Shown one piece after another: positions 9,832 to 18,759 of a stretch of 64,000 nucleotides of DNA (within the stretch, counting starts at the first letter, position 1; every line of letters starts with the position of its first letter). Below the pieces are notes generated by a model, which made no database searches, was not told the DNA's origin, and saw only the letters and a list, made by a program, of their open reading frames with translations. The stretch lies in the NCBI RefSeq assembly GCF_004745865.1, contig NZ_SRKZ01000001.1:1054001-1118000 (forward strand). The letters are read 5' to 3'. Source of the stretch: Hymenobacter wooponensis. Its GTDB lineage: Bacteria; Bacteroidota; Bacteroidia; Cytophagales; Hymenobacteraceae. Position numbers and translations under genes: made by a program.

Positions 9832-11013
9832 ATGCCTTCTTTTCGCTCTTCTACGTATACCATCGGCTTCTGGCTGATGTGCCTGTCGTCGTTCTTGTTC
9901 TTCATGAGCTTCAACATGCTCTTGCCGGAACTGCCCGACCACCTCACCCGCCTGGGCGGCGCCGACTACAAAGGCTTCATCATTGCCCTCTTCACGCTTA
10001 CCGCTGGTCTTTCGCGCCCCTTTAGCGGTAAGTTGGCCGATACCGTAGGCCGCATCCCCGTGATGGTATTTGGCTCATTAGTGTGCTTTATCTGCGGCTT
10101 TTTTTACCCCTGGGCCACCACTGTTACTGGCTTTCTGTTGCTACGGCTGCTGCACGGCTTCAGCACGGGCTTCAAGCCCACCGGCACCGCCGCCTTTATT
10201 GCGGATATTATCCCGTATGAGCGGCGCGGCGAGGCAATGGGCCTGCTCGGCGTGGCGGGCTCCCTGGGTATGGCGGCCGGCCCCGCCATTGGTGGCCTAC
10301 TGGCTCAGCACTTTTCGCTTAACACCATGTTCTACTCCTCGTCGGGTATGGCTCTGCTGAGCTTAATTGTGCAGGGTACCATGACGGAAACCTTACCCCA
10401 GGCCCAGCGTCAGAAATTTAGCTGGAGTTTGCTGAAGCTGGATTGGAGCGAAGTGCTGGAGCCCCGCGTGCTGGCCCCGGCCCTCGTGACGCTGCTGTGC
10501 CTGTTCCCGTACGGTGCCGTGCTCACCGTCATTCCCGACCAGAGCCGACTGCTGGGCATCGAAAACAAAGGGCTGTTTTTTACCTGCTACACTGTAGCCT
10601 CGCTGGTGGTGCGCCTGGTAGCGGGCCGCGCCTCCGACACGTACGGCCGCGTACCGGTGCTGCGCTGGTCGTCGGGGCTGCTGATGGTGGCGCTAGGTCT
10701 GTTATCGTTTGCCACTACGCCCCTGCTGTTCCTGACGGCGGCCGTACTGTTTGGGCTGGCTACCGGCCTCAACTCCCCCACCCTCTACGCCTGGACCATC
10801 GACCTGAGCCACCCCGAGCGCCGGGGCCGCGCCGTGGCCACCATGTACATTGCCCTGGAGGCCGGCATAGGCCTAGGCGCTCTACTGGCCGGTTGGATAT
10901 ACAGCAACCTCTCGGCGCGTTTGCCTTACGTGCACGCCCTCAGTGCTAGCTGCGTGCTGCTGGCCCTAGCTTATCTTATAGTGGCTGTGCGCGAAAAGCC
11001 AGCAGTGGCCTAG
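9832..11013 (+). CDS. MFS transporter
   Basis: 393 aa with about 12 hydrophobic segments. The signature between helices 2 and 3 is GKLADTVGRIPVM, and its counterpart in the second half is AGRASDTYGRVPVL. The helix 5 region has GSLGMAAGPAIGGLL, a form common in drug and metabolite exporters. It would move a small molecule across the inner membrane using the proton gradient; the substrate is unknown. The stop codon TAG is the end of a GGCCTAG motif (11007-11013). Confidence 0.9.
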   Translation: MPSFRSSTYTIGFWLMCLSSFLFFMSFNMLLPELPDHLTRLGGADYKGFIIALFTLTAGLSRPFSGKLADTVGRIPVMVFGSLVCFICGFFYPWATTVTGFLLLRLLHGFSTGFKPTGTAAFIADIIPYERRGEAMGLLGVAGSLGMAAGPAIGGLLAQHFSLNTMFYSSSGMALLSLIVQGTMTETLPQAQRQKFSWSLLKLDWSEVLEPRVLAPALVTLLCLFPYGAVLTVIPDQSRLLGIENKGLFFTCYTVASLVVRLVAGRASDTYGRVPVLRWSSGLLMVALGLLSFATTPLLFLTAAVLFGLATGLNSPTLYAWTIDLSHPERRGRAVATMYIALEAGIGLGALLAGWIYSNLSARLPYVHALSASCVLLALAYLIVAVREKPAVA

Positions 11014-11057
11014 CCGTTGGCTGAACGTATAGTAGTTCACAGGTCCATCACATACCC

Positions 11058-11131
11058 GACTCTAAACAAGCATAAGAGTCAGGTAAACTACTAACTATGT
11101 AAAGTGAATATCATATTAAATTTCACTTTAC
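11058..11131. terminator. Two small hairpins after the MFS gene
   Basis: GACTCT (11058-11063) pairs with AGAGTC (11075-11080), and GTAAAGTGAA (11099-11108) with TTCACTTTAC (11122-11131). The DNA turns AT-rich here, at the edge of the methyltransferase gene. They may be terminators or the boundary of an acquired segment. Confidence 0.4.
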
Positions 11132-11193
11132 CTGGTTTAATTAGCATATTCTAGTACTTTAGGCTGTACATCACCTGTAATGGCTACGCAAGT

Positions 11194-11958
11194 ATGCTAA
11201 CAACTAAGCAAAAGGCCGATTTAGGCATCTTGTTTAAAATCCCTAACGAAATCAGACTGGCCTACCTACGTCTTAAGTTTGCTGGCGATAAAGTTATTTG
11301 CCCTTGCTGCCAAAGTACGTTTCGTGAGTTTGCGCCATTTAGTATTTGGAAAAAGCCAAATTCTTGGTGCGTTCAGTGCGAAAGCTTAGAAAGACACCGG
11401 GCATTATGGATGTACCTCGAAACTAAAACTGATATTTATTCTAAGCCACTGAAGCTTTTGCATGTTGCACCGGAAGACATGTTTTTCAAACGCTTTGAAA
11501 AAGAGCCTAATATAGAGTATTACCCGGCTGATATTTTACCATACCTCTATCGAAAAGGCACAAAATATCTGGACCTTTTGAGTCCTGATATTCCTGATAA
11601 CACCTTCGATGTAATTATTTGCAATCATGTATTCGCCTATATCGAGGACGATAAAACGGCTATGCATAACGTCTATAAAATGCTCAAACCCGGCGGATGG
11701 GGTATTCTTCAGGTTGCTTTAGACCCAACAAAAGCCGTAACGCACGAGGATTTAACTATAACCGATCCGAAAGAGCGAGAGAGAATATTCGGGCTTAATG
11801 ATCATGTACGCCTTTATGGGTTAGATTATGCCGATAAATTAAAAGAGGCCGGGTTTGACGTACTTATCGATGATTATACTGCTGAATTCTCTGATGAAGA
11901 GATTTTTAAATATGGATTCTGGAAGGGCGACCCTTTTTATGTAGTATCCAAGAAATAA
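11194..11958 (+). CDS. SAM-dependent methyltransferase with N-terminal zinc-ribbon-like motif
   Basis: 254 aa. Residues about 35-70 hold two Cys pairs (ICPCCQSTF and WCVQCESLERHR) that suggest a small zinc ribbon. The rest is a class I methyltransferase of the Methyltransf_11 type: KLLHVAPEDMF, YYPADI, FDVIICNHVFAYIEDDKTAMHNVYKMLKPGGWGILQVAL. Relatives often sit in surface polysaccharide loci. The codon choice (many AAA, ATA, TTA, AGA) and AT-rich DNA differ sharply from both neighbours, which suggests recent transfer. The methyl acceptor is unknown. Confidence 0.85.
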   Translation: MLTTKQKADLGILFKIPNEIRLAYLRLKFAGDKVICPCCQSTFREFAPFSIWKKPNSWCVQCESLERHRALWMYLETKTDIYSKPLKLLHVAPEDMFFKRFEKEPNIEYYPADILPYLYRKGTKYLDLLSPDIPDNTFDVIICNHVFAYIEDDKTAMHNVYKMLKPGGWGILQVALDPTKAVTHEDLTITDPKERERIFGLNDHVRLYGLDYADKLKEAGFDVLIDDYTAEFSDEEIFKYGFWKGDPFYVVSKK

Positions 11959-12119
11959 ACCCCTTATAAAACACCACAGCAAATTCATTGTCAGTGGGCA
12001 ATTGGTTAGGTATTACAGGTAGTGCCCAGTATAGTTACTGTGAGTTAGTTTCTAGTTCTTTGTCATAAATCCGCACTGCTTAGGTGCGGCCTCGCTTATA
12101 TATTCAGCTTACTTTCTAC

Positions 12120-14150
12120 ATGTCGCTATTTTTACCCCTTCGCTATTGGGCGCTAGGCCTATCTATGTTACTGAGCAGCTCCGCGCTGGCACAAAAAGCT
12201 GCCGCTCCTCCTATCAAATTCGGCACCGTAACGAAGGCCGATTTTGAGGCTCAACCAACTGCTACTGATAGTACCACCGCTCCCGCCGAATACCTCTGCG
12301 ACTATGGCACCAGCAAAATAGTGGGTGGCAACGGCGACTTTAAGGTAGTATTTGAGCGTACGGCCCGCTTGCGCATTCATCAGAAAGCAGGCTATGAGTA
12401 CGCCACGGTGCGCATCCCGCTCTACACCCGCGACAACAAGCAGGAGCGCATCAGCTCCCTCAAAGGCCTTACGTATAACTTGAAGGATGGCCGCGTGACG
12501 CAGACTAAGCTGGTGGCTGATCCGCAGATAGCGAAGGAAAAGCTCGATAAAAACCACGTGCAGTTCTCCTTCACGATGCCGGACGTGCGTGAGGGCTCAA
12601 TCGTGGAATTTACCTACAGCGTTACCTCCGATTTCATCTTTAATCTGCAGGACTGGCAGTTTGAGCACGAGATTCCGGTCCGTTGGAGCGAGTACCGAGC
12701 TAACATTCCGCAGTTCTATTCCTACAAAACTGTTACCCGCGGCTACCTGCCCTTTGCCGTGCAAGAGTCCCTCACGGTGCCCTATTCCACTAGCTATACC
12801 TCGGCAGGCGAAGGGTTAGCACCGGGCGTTAACTCCCAGATTGCTGGGCTGGCCCTGCAATTGCGCTGGGTGCTAAAAGATGTGCCTGCCTTTCGGGAGG
12901 AGCCCTTCATGACCACCGACCACGACTATTTGCGCAGCGTACACTTTGAGCTGGCCGGCACTAACTTCTCGGGCAACGACTACCACGACGTAACCGGTAA
13001 GTGGGACGCCCTGTGGAAGCTCTTGCAACAGGATGAAGAATTTGGCAACGCCATTTCTGGCACTGCTCCCTTGGCAGCCGATGCGCAAAGCCTAAAAGCA
13101 CGCTACCCCGATCCGAAGGCCCGGGCGGCGGCGGTGCTGGCCTTGGTACAGCGCAGCATTAAATACAACGACCAGCCCGCCGTGTTTGTGTCGCAGCCCT
13201 TGCGCCGGAGCTTTGAGCGCCACTCCGGTAACGCCGCCGACGTGAACCTACTGCTAGTTCAAACGCTTCGGGCAGCAGGCCTAGAGGCCACACCGCTGCT
13301 CATCAGCACCCGCAGCCACGGCATGGTGCAAACCGATTTGCCGGTTATCACGCAGTTCAACTACGTGGCTGCCCACCTGGCGCTGCCCAACAATACCGAG
13401 GTGCTGCTAGATGCCACCGAGCCCAGTTTGCCTTTTGGCGTGCTGCCAGAGCGCTGCCTGAATGGGCAGGGCTGCCTGGCCAATGCCGCGGGACGGTGGG
13501 TCCCACTTAAGTCTGCCACCACCTATACTGAGCTCTGGACTACTCGGCTGCGCCTTACGCCCCAGGGTGACTTGCAGGGAACCACTAAGCTGGAGTACGC
13601 AGGGTATGCGGGGCTGCAGGCGCGCCGGCAAATCCGGCAAAGCTCCTCTGGTGAGTATCTGGCTTCGCTAGGCCACCGCTGGTCGGAGTGGCAGCCATCT
13701 AAGCTCAACCTGCTCAACGCCGATTCGGTGCACAAGCCTTTGGCAGTCGAAATGAATCTGAATTTCGCAGGTCCGGAAGAACAGCCCGAGTTGCTCTACA
13801 TCCCGCTTCTAAAATCATTAGGCGCCGTCTCAAACCCATTTACATCAGAGACACGGCGTTACCCCGTCAACTTTGGAATGCCGCACGAGTACACGTCGCT
13901 CGTTACGCTGACGCTGCCGGCGGGGTATACGGTGCAGGAAATGCCAGCTTCGGTGGCCCTGTCCTTGCCCAACAATGGCGGCCGTTTCCTCTACCAAGTT
14001 TCGCAAACTACCCCCGAAACGGTGCAGCTCGTCACTCGGCTGCAACTCATGAAGGACGAATACACGCCTAGCGAGTATACTTCCCTGCGTGCCTTGCACC
14101 AACAGGCTACGGCCAAATGCGCCGAGATGCTTGTGGTGCGCCGCAAATAG
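12120..14150 (+). CDS. DUF3857 / transglutaminase-like exported protein, degenerate catalytic site (1 of 3)
   Basis: 676 aa from the ATG at 12120, which gives a proper signal peptide (MSLFLPLRYWALGLSML...ALAQ). A DUF3857 domain covers about residues 50-250 and a transglutaminase-like fold about 270-440, followed by a beta-rich C-terminal part. At the place of the nucleophile the sequence is HSGNAADVN, Ala instead of Cys (13233-13235), and the usual His is Tyr in TQFNYVAAH; the Asp in LLDATE remains. It is therefore probably a non-catalytic periplasmic or surface protein. It is closely related to the next gene. Confidence 0.85.
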   Translation: MSLFLPLRYWALGLSMLLSSSALAQKAAAPPIKFGTVTKADFEAQPTATDSTTAPAEYLCDYGTSKIVGGNGDFKVVFERTARLRIHQKAGYEYATVRIPLYTRDNKQERISSLKGLTYNLKDGRVTQTKLVADPQIAKEKLDKNHVQFSFTMPDVREGSIVEFTYSVTSDFIFNLQDWQFEHEIPVRWSEYRANIPQFYSYKTVTRGYLPFAVQESLTVPYSTSYTSAGEGLAPGVNSQIAGLALQLRWVLKDVPAFREEPFMTTDHDYLRSVHFELAGTNFSGNDYHDVTGKWDALWKLLQQDEEFGNAISGTAPLAADAQSLKARYPDPKARAAAVLALVQRSIKYNDQPAVFVSQPLRRSFERHSGNAADVNLLLVQTLRAAGLEATPLLISTRSHGMVQTDLPVITQFNYVAAHLALPNNTEVLLDATEPSLPFGVLPERCLNGQGCLANAAGRWVPLKSATTYTELWTTRLRLTPQGDLQGTTKLEYAGYAGLQARRQIRQSSSGEYLASLGHRWSEWQPSKLNLLNADSVHKPLAVEMNLNFAGPEEQPELLYIPLLKSLGAVSNPFTSETRRYPVNFGMPHEYTSLVTLTLPAGYTVQEMPASVALSLPNNGGRFLYQVSQTTPETVQLVTRLQLMKDEYTPSEYTSLRALHQQATAKCAEMLVVRRK

Positions 14151-14471
14151 GCCTAGAGCCGGCTGTTTATATACGTCGGTTTATCACCTTGGCTTCCTGT
14201 ACCCTCTGCAAAAGACAGATGTTTTAGGCTGTAGTTCTTAGGTACAGGCAACAAGCATGGTCATAAAAATTTGCCGCTACAGATTGAATTATACCACACT
14301 TTCCCGACGCTTCATATTTTCTTCATCAGGCACATAAACACAACCATATATTTCTCACCTTTATACCTAATCTGAGTGCTTTAGCCCCCGCTTTACTATA
14401 TCCTACTTATCGTCTACTCCAGCTACTAGCTCGGATCAGCGTGCCAAGATTGCCTTTCTAACCTACCTTAT
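14151..14471. other. 321-base non-coding region between the first two DUF3857 genes
   Basis: AT-richer than the flanking genes. I found no strong hairpin and no TAnnTTTG box with good spacing. It presumably carries the promoter of the second DUF3857 gene. Confidence 0.35.
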
Positions 14472-16529
14472 ATGATTTTACCTATACTGCGACGGCTAGC
14501 GTTGCTAGCTGTATTAGGTGGTGGTGCCATTGTGCCCACCTTGGCCCAAGCCCCTGAGCCTATCAAATTCGGGAAGCCTAATCCGGAGGATTTTGAAGCC
14601 AAAAGCTTCGTTGGCGACAGTACTGCGGAAGCCGTGGTACTCTGCGACTACGGCTTTTCCCGCTTTGTATTCAGCGACGATGATTTTCACATCGTCTTTG
14701 ACCGGATAACCCGCATCAAAATCCTCAAAAAATCGGGCTACGACCGCGCCACGGTGAAAGTGCCCCTTTACCATAAGAACACCAGCGAGGAAAGGCTCAC
14801 TAAGCTGCGTGGTTTCACCTACAATATGGTGAACGGGCAGATGGTGAAGGAGAAGCTAGAATCGGAAGCTATTTTCAGGGAAGAGGCGAGTCCAAACGTT
14901 ACCATCCGCAAGTTTACGCTGCCCAACGTGCGCGAGAACTCGGTGATAGAATACGCTTACACCGTCACCTCCGACTTCACCTTCAACTTCCAGGACTGGC
15001 AGTTCCAGGATGATATTCCGGTGCGTTGGAGCGAGTACCGCGCCAGCATTCCGAAGTATTACGACTACAAGATGATGATGCAAGGGTATGCTAACGTCGA
15101 TGTATCGGAGCATACTACGGGCAGCATGCAAGTTACTCTTCGCGAAGGTGGTGGTTTTGTAGGCAGTGGCTTTAATGTTCAGCGCGTTGCGAGCTCTAGC
15201 GCCATTGTACCCGTGGAGGTCAAAGAGCACCGTTGGGCAATGAAAAACGTGCCTGCTTTCCGCGACGAGCCCTTCATGACATCTTCGAAGGATTACATCG
15301 CTCGTATTGACTTCGAGTTGGCCGGTGTGCAATGGGAAAACCAGCCTTACCGGGCCGTAGCTAACTCTTGGGACAAGATTAATGAGGAGCTTATCAACAA
15401 TGAGAATTTTGGTACTCAACTAAAGCGTTGCAGCTTCCTCAAGGACCAGATTACTCCTCTGATGGCCAAGGAGACTACGCCTGCCGCTCAGGTAGCTGCC
15501 ATCCACAACTTGGTACGCAAGGCCGTGAAGTACGACGGCCACAACTGGATGTATAGCTCTGGCCCAGTACGCAAAGCCTATGACCAACACCGGGGCAGTT
15601 CTGCCGACGTCAATTTGTTGTTGATTGCGGCCCTGCGCGAAGCCGGTTTTCAAGCCAACCCGGTACTGCTCAGCACCCGCGACCACGGGTTCGTGGAGCC
15701 AGAAATTATGCCGTTGCTCTCGCGCTTCAACTATGTAGTAGCTCATGTAGCGCTACCAGATGGAAAAGAGGTGCTGGCCGATGCTACCGATGAGTTATTG
15801 CCGGTAGGGATGCTGCCCACTCGCTGCCTCAACAGCGTAGGGCGCTTGATTATGCCCACGGCCTCGGCCTCCCGCTGGATTAGCCTGGCGCCCCAGCACC
15901 GCCTGACAGAGTATCAGCAAATTCAGCTCACGCTGGATGAAAAGGGCGGCTACGTAGGCAAAGTACACGCTGAGCACGGCGGCTACGCAGGCCTCATGCA
16001 GCGTGACAAGTTGCGCGACAAAGGCGAAAAGAAATTTGTGGAAGAGTTGCTCAAAGGCCGTGAGGGCTGGAGCATAGACAAGTACCAGTTTCTGCAGCGC
16101 GACGTGCTAGAAAAGCCCCTCACGCTTGACTACGAAATGACGGTAGCCGGGGGTGAGGCGCCGGCAGGCACGCTTTACCTGCGCCCGTTGCAGCACTTCG
16201 GCAATTCCCGCAACCCCTTCGTGCATGAGAGCCGCTTGTTTCCGGTAGACTTCGGCTTCCCCCTTGATGAGATACTGGTGCTCACCATCAATCTGCCTTC
16301 TGGGTACGAGGTGGAGGAACTACCTAAACCAGCCTCACTAGCGCTTCCTGATAATGGTGGACGCTTTATATTCCAGGCACAACCTAATGCGGGCGTACTG
16401 CAAATCACAAGCCGTCTGAATTTGAGCCGCCCGATATACAGCGCCGAAGAATACAGCTCATTGCGCGAGTTTTACCGGTTGGTGGTGGCCAAGCAAATGG
16501 AGCAAATTGTTCTGAAGAGAAAATCGTGA
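14472..16529 (+). CDS. DUF3857 / transglutaminase-like exported protein, degenerate catalytic site (2 of 3)
   Basis: 685 aa with an N-terminal signal peptide (MILPILRRLALLAVLGGGAI...LAQ). It is similar to the preceding protein along its length (EPIKFGKPNPEDFEAK, FNFQDWQFQDDIPVRWSEYRA, NVPAFRDEPFMT). The nucleophile position is Ser in HRGSSADVN (codon 15600-15602), the His position is Tyr in SRFNYVVAH, and Asp is kept in LADATDE. It overlaps the third gene by four bases (GTGA), which suggests translational coupling. Localisation is periplasmic or outer membrane; function is unknown. Confidence 0.85.
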   Translation: MILPILRRLALLAVLGGGAIVPTLAQAPEPIKFGKPNPEDFEAKSFVGDSTAEAVVLCDYGFSRFVFSDDDFHIVFDRITRIKILKKSGYDRATVKVPLYHKNTSEERLTKLRGFTYNMVNGQMVKEKLESEAIFREEASPNVTIRKFTLPNVRENSVIEYAYTVTSDFTFNFQDWQFQDDIPVRWSEYRASIPKYYDYKMMMQGYANVDVSEHTTGSMQVTLREGGGFVGSGFNVQRVASSSAIVPVEVKEHRWAMKNVPAFRDEPFMTSSKDYIARIDFELAGVQWENQPYRAVANSWDKINEELINNENFGTQLKRCSFLKDQITPLMAKETTPAAQVAAIHNLVRKAVKYDGHNWMYSSGPVRKAYDQHRGSSADVNLLLIAALREAGFQANPVLLSTRDHGFVEPEIMPLLSRFNYVVAHVALPDGKEVLADATDELLPVGMLPTRCLNSVGRLIMPTASASRWISLAPQHRLTEYQQIQLTLDEKGGYVGKVHAEHGGYAGLMQRDKLRDKGEKKFVEELLKGREGWSIDKYQFLQRDVLEKPLTLDYEMTVAGGEAPAGTLYLRPLQHFGNSRNPFVHESRLFPVDFGFPLDEILVLTINLPSGYEVEELPKPASLALPDNGGRFIFQAQPNAGVLQITSRLNLSRPIYSAEEYSSLREFYRLVVAKQMEQIVLKRKS

Positions 16530-18487
16530 AGATGACTTCAACTCTCTGGGCCCGAACGCGGCTAGGTCTGCTGGCTGGGGCAGCGTTTCTGCCAACAGAC
16601 CTACTGGCCGGGCCTGCCCCTAAGTACCCGGTGGCGGCCATGGCTGGCGAGCTGCGCGAAAATGCCCACGCCGTAATCCGCGACGCCGACGAAACCTTCT
16701 TGGTGAAGTCTGTTGGGCGCACGGTGCAAACTGTGCGGCGGGCCGTGACTATTCTCGATGAGGCGGGCTCCCGCTACGGGCGCGAAGTGGTGGTGTACGA
16801 CCAACTGAACAGCGTCACTTACTTCCGCGGCTCCGTGTACGACGCCGAGGGCCGCCTGCTACGCTCCCTGCGAGCCGCGGACATCAAAGACATTGCGCTT
16901 TCTGATGGGTTTAGCCTAGCCACGGATGGCCGGGGCCGCACCGCCGACTTGCGCCAGCCAGTGTACCCCTACACGGTGGAGTTTGAGTACGAAGTTGCCT
17001 CTACTAACACGCTGTTCTATCCTACCTGGCGCCCCCAAGATGACGAGGAGGTTTCAGTAGAACATGCTTCCTTCAGGGTGCTTACGCCCATTAACCTGCC
17101 ACTGCGCTACAAAGAGCGCGACCTGCCTTCAGGCGTAGCCCTGCGCAAATCAACCCAGCCTGGTGGCCTAGAGGCCTACGAGTGGCAACTGAGCAGCCTG
17201 ACGGCCACAGAAGAAGAAGTTGACGGGCCACCTATCACGGAAATTACCCCCACAGTATACACTGCCCCTAGCAGCTTTGAGGTGCAGGGCCACACCGGCA
17301 TGCTCACTTCTTGGCAAACGCTAGGCCAGTGGAACTATGAGCTGAACTTAGGGCGCGATGAGTTGCCCGAGGCGATACGCACCAAAATTGCCGCTTTAGT
17401 GCAGCAAGAGCCCGATGAGCGGGCCCGCATCCGGAAGGTGTATGAGTGGCTGCAGGCAAATACGCGCTACATCTCGGTACAATTAGGGATTGGGGGCTGG
17501 CAAACCTTCCCGGCCAGCAGCGTGGCCAGCAACGGCTACGGCGACTGCAAAGCCCTTACCAACTACTGCCAGGCGCTGCTGAAAGCGGCTAATCTGCCCT
17601 CTTACTGCGCCCTGGTACGAGCCGATGCACCTGACATTCGGACTGATTTCCCGAGCCAGCAGTTCAACCACGTAGTGCTATGCGTGCCCCTGCAGAAGGC
17701 TGCCAAACCCGATACCGTGTGGCTGGAATGCACTAGCCAAACCAACCCATTTGGGTATATGAGCAGCTTCACCGGCAACCGCCACGCCCTGCTCATCACG
17801 CCGCAAGGCGGCAAGCTGGTTCGCACCCCTCGTTACGAAGCCCCTGACAACCGCCGTGAGCGGCGCACCGAGGTATTCATGGATGCTACAGGCAATGCTA
17901 CAGCCAGCATCCTTACACGCCGCACTGGCCTAGAGCAAGATATGTACGATCAGCTTACGCACGCGCTCAATGCTGCCGATCAGAAGAAGTACATAGCGGA
18001 GCATCTACCCTTCTCAAATTTCAGCATCAATAAGCTGGCCTACGCGGCCGACCAGCGGGCTGCAGTGCCGGCTCTCACCGAAACGCTAGGCCTCACGCTG
18101 CCGGGCTGGGCCTCCGTGTCGGGCAAACGGGCCTTTCTTACTCCCAACCTGCTGAGCCGCTGGAGTGCCCTGCCCGCTACCGTGGGGGAACGACGCACTC
18201 CCATCTGGCTCGACAACGCTTTTACGTATTCGGATACCGTACGCATTCACGTGCCCGCAGGCTTCCGGCCTGAGAGCCTGCCTACGCCGGTGCAGCTGAC
18301 CACCGTGTTTGGCACTTATTCTAGTCAGCTCCAGCCTCTTCCCGATGGCACGCTGCTTTACGTACGGCGCTTGCTCATGCCGCGCACGCGCTTTGCCCCT
18401 ACGGAGTACCAGGCGTACCGGGAGTTCCGGCGTAAAATCAGCGCGGCGGATAAAGCCCAGGTGGTACTCGTGAAAACCGATACCTAG
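16526..18487 (+). CDS. DUF3857 and transglutaminase-core exported protein, intact Cys (3 of 3)
   Basis: 653 aa from a GTG that overlaps the upstream stop; an ATG lies two codons further. A signal peptide is likely (LGLLAGAAFLPTDLLAG). The DUF3857 domain covers about residues 55-215 and the transglutaminase core about 270-410. Here the nucleophile is present in GYGDCKALTNY (Cys codon 17546-17548) and His in QQFNHVVL; the acidic residue is in VWLECTSQ. It is thus a candidate cysteine protease, amidase or cross-linking enzyme of the cell envelope. It is a more distant paralogue than the two upstream genes are to each other. Confidence 0.87.
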   Translation: MKMTSTLWARTRLGLLAGAAFLPTDLLAGPAPKYPVAAMAGELRENAHAVIRDADETFLVKSVGRTVQTVRRAVTILDEAGSRYGREVVVYDQLNSVTYFRGSVYDAEGRLLRSLRAADIKDIALSDGFSLATDGRGRTADLRQPVYPYTVEFEYEVASTNTLFYPTWRPQDDEEVSVEHASFRVLTPINLPLRYKERDLPSGVALRKSTQPGGLEAYEWQLSSLTATEEEVDGPPITEITPTVYTAPSSFEVQGHTGMLTSWQTLGQWNYELNLGRDELPEAIRTKIAALVQQEPDERARIRKVYEWLQANTRYISVQLGIGGWQTFPASSVASNGYGDCKALTNYCQALLKAANLPSYCALVRADAPDIRTDFPSQQFNHVVLCVPLQKAAKPDTVWLECTSQTNPFGYMSSFTGNRHALLITPQGGKLVRTPRYEAPDNRRERRTEVFMDATGNATASILTRRTGLEQDMYDQLTHALNAADQKKYIAEHLPFSNFSINKLAYAADQRAAVPALTETLGLTLPGWASVSGKRAFLTPNLLSRWSALPATVGERRTPIWLDNAFTYSDTVRIHVPAGFRPESLPTPVQLTTVFGTYSSQLQPLPDGTLLYVRRLLMPRTRFAPTEYQAYREFRRKISAADKAQVVLVKTDT

Positions 18488-18518
18488 CAGACTGGGGCGT
18501 GCACCTCTAGTGCAGCCT

Positions 18519-18583
18519 AAGCCACTGCTCACTAATAAGAAAGCCCGCACACAGTGGGCTTTCTTATTAGTGAGCAGTGGCTT
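18519..18583. terminator. Long perfect hairpin after the DUF3857 genes
   Basis: 28-base arms (18519-18546 and 18556-18583) pair without mismatch across the 9-base loop GCACACAGT. The arms begin AAGCCACTGCTCACTAATAA. It is longer than a typical terminator and lacks a T-run, but its place after the last DUF3857 gene fits transcription end or mRNA 3' protection. Confidence 0.6.
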
Positions 18584-18759
18584 CCGTTATACTGAGTCTA
18601 CTTGCAGGATCAAGCTGACCACTCTAGAAAAACTACCCGAACATCTACCGAGAAGGCTAAGCTGCAGATATTTGCCCTATTTAGCGCGTAAAACGCTTAC
18701 ATTAGGTTAACTACCCGTACCTCTCCGCTGGTACGTTCCTTCCCCTCTTTCAGGCCTTC

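Noticed and set aside
11014..12119. Genomic island or prophage fragment around the AT-rich methyltransferase
   Set aside because: Only one gene is atypical, and no integrase, tRNA target or direct repeats are seen at the edges.
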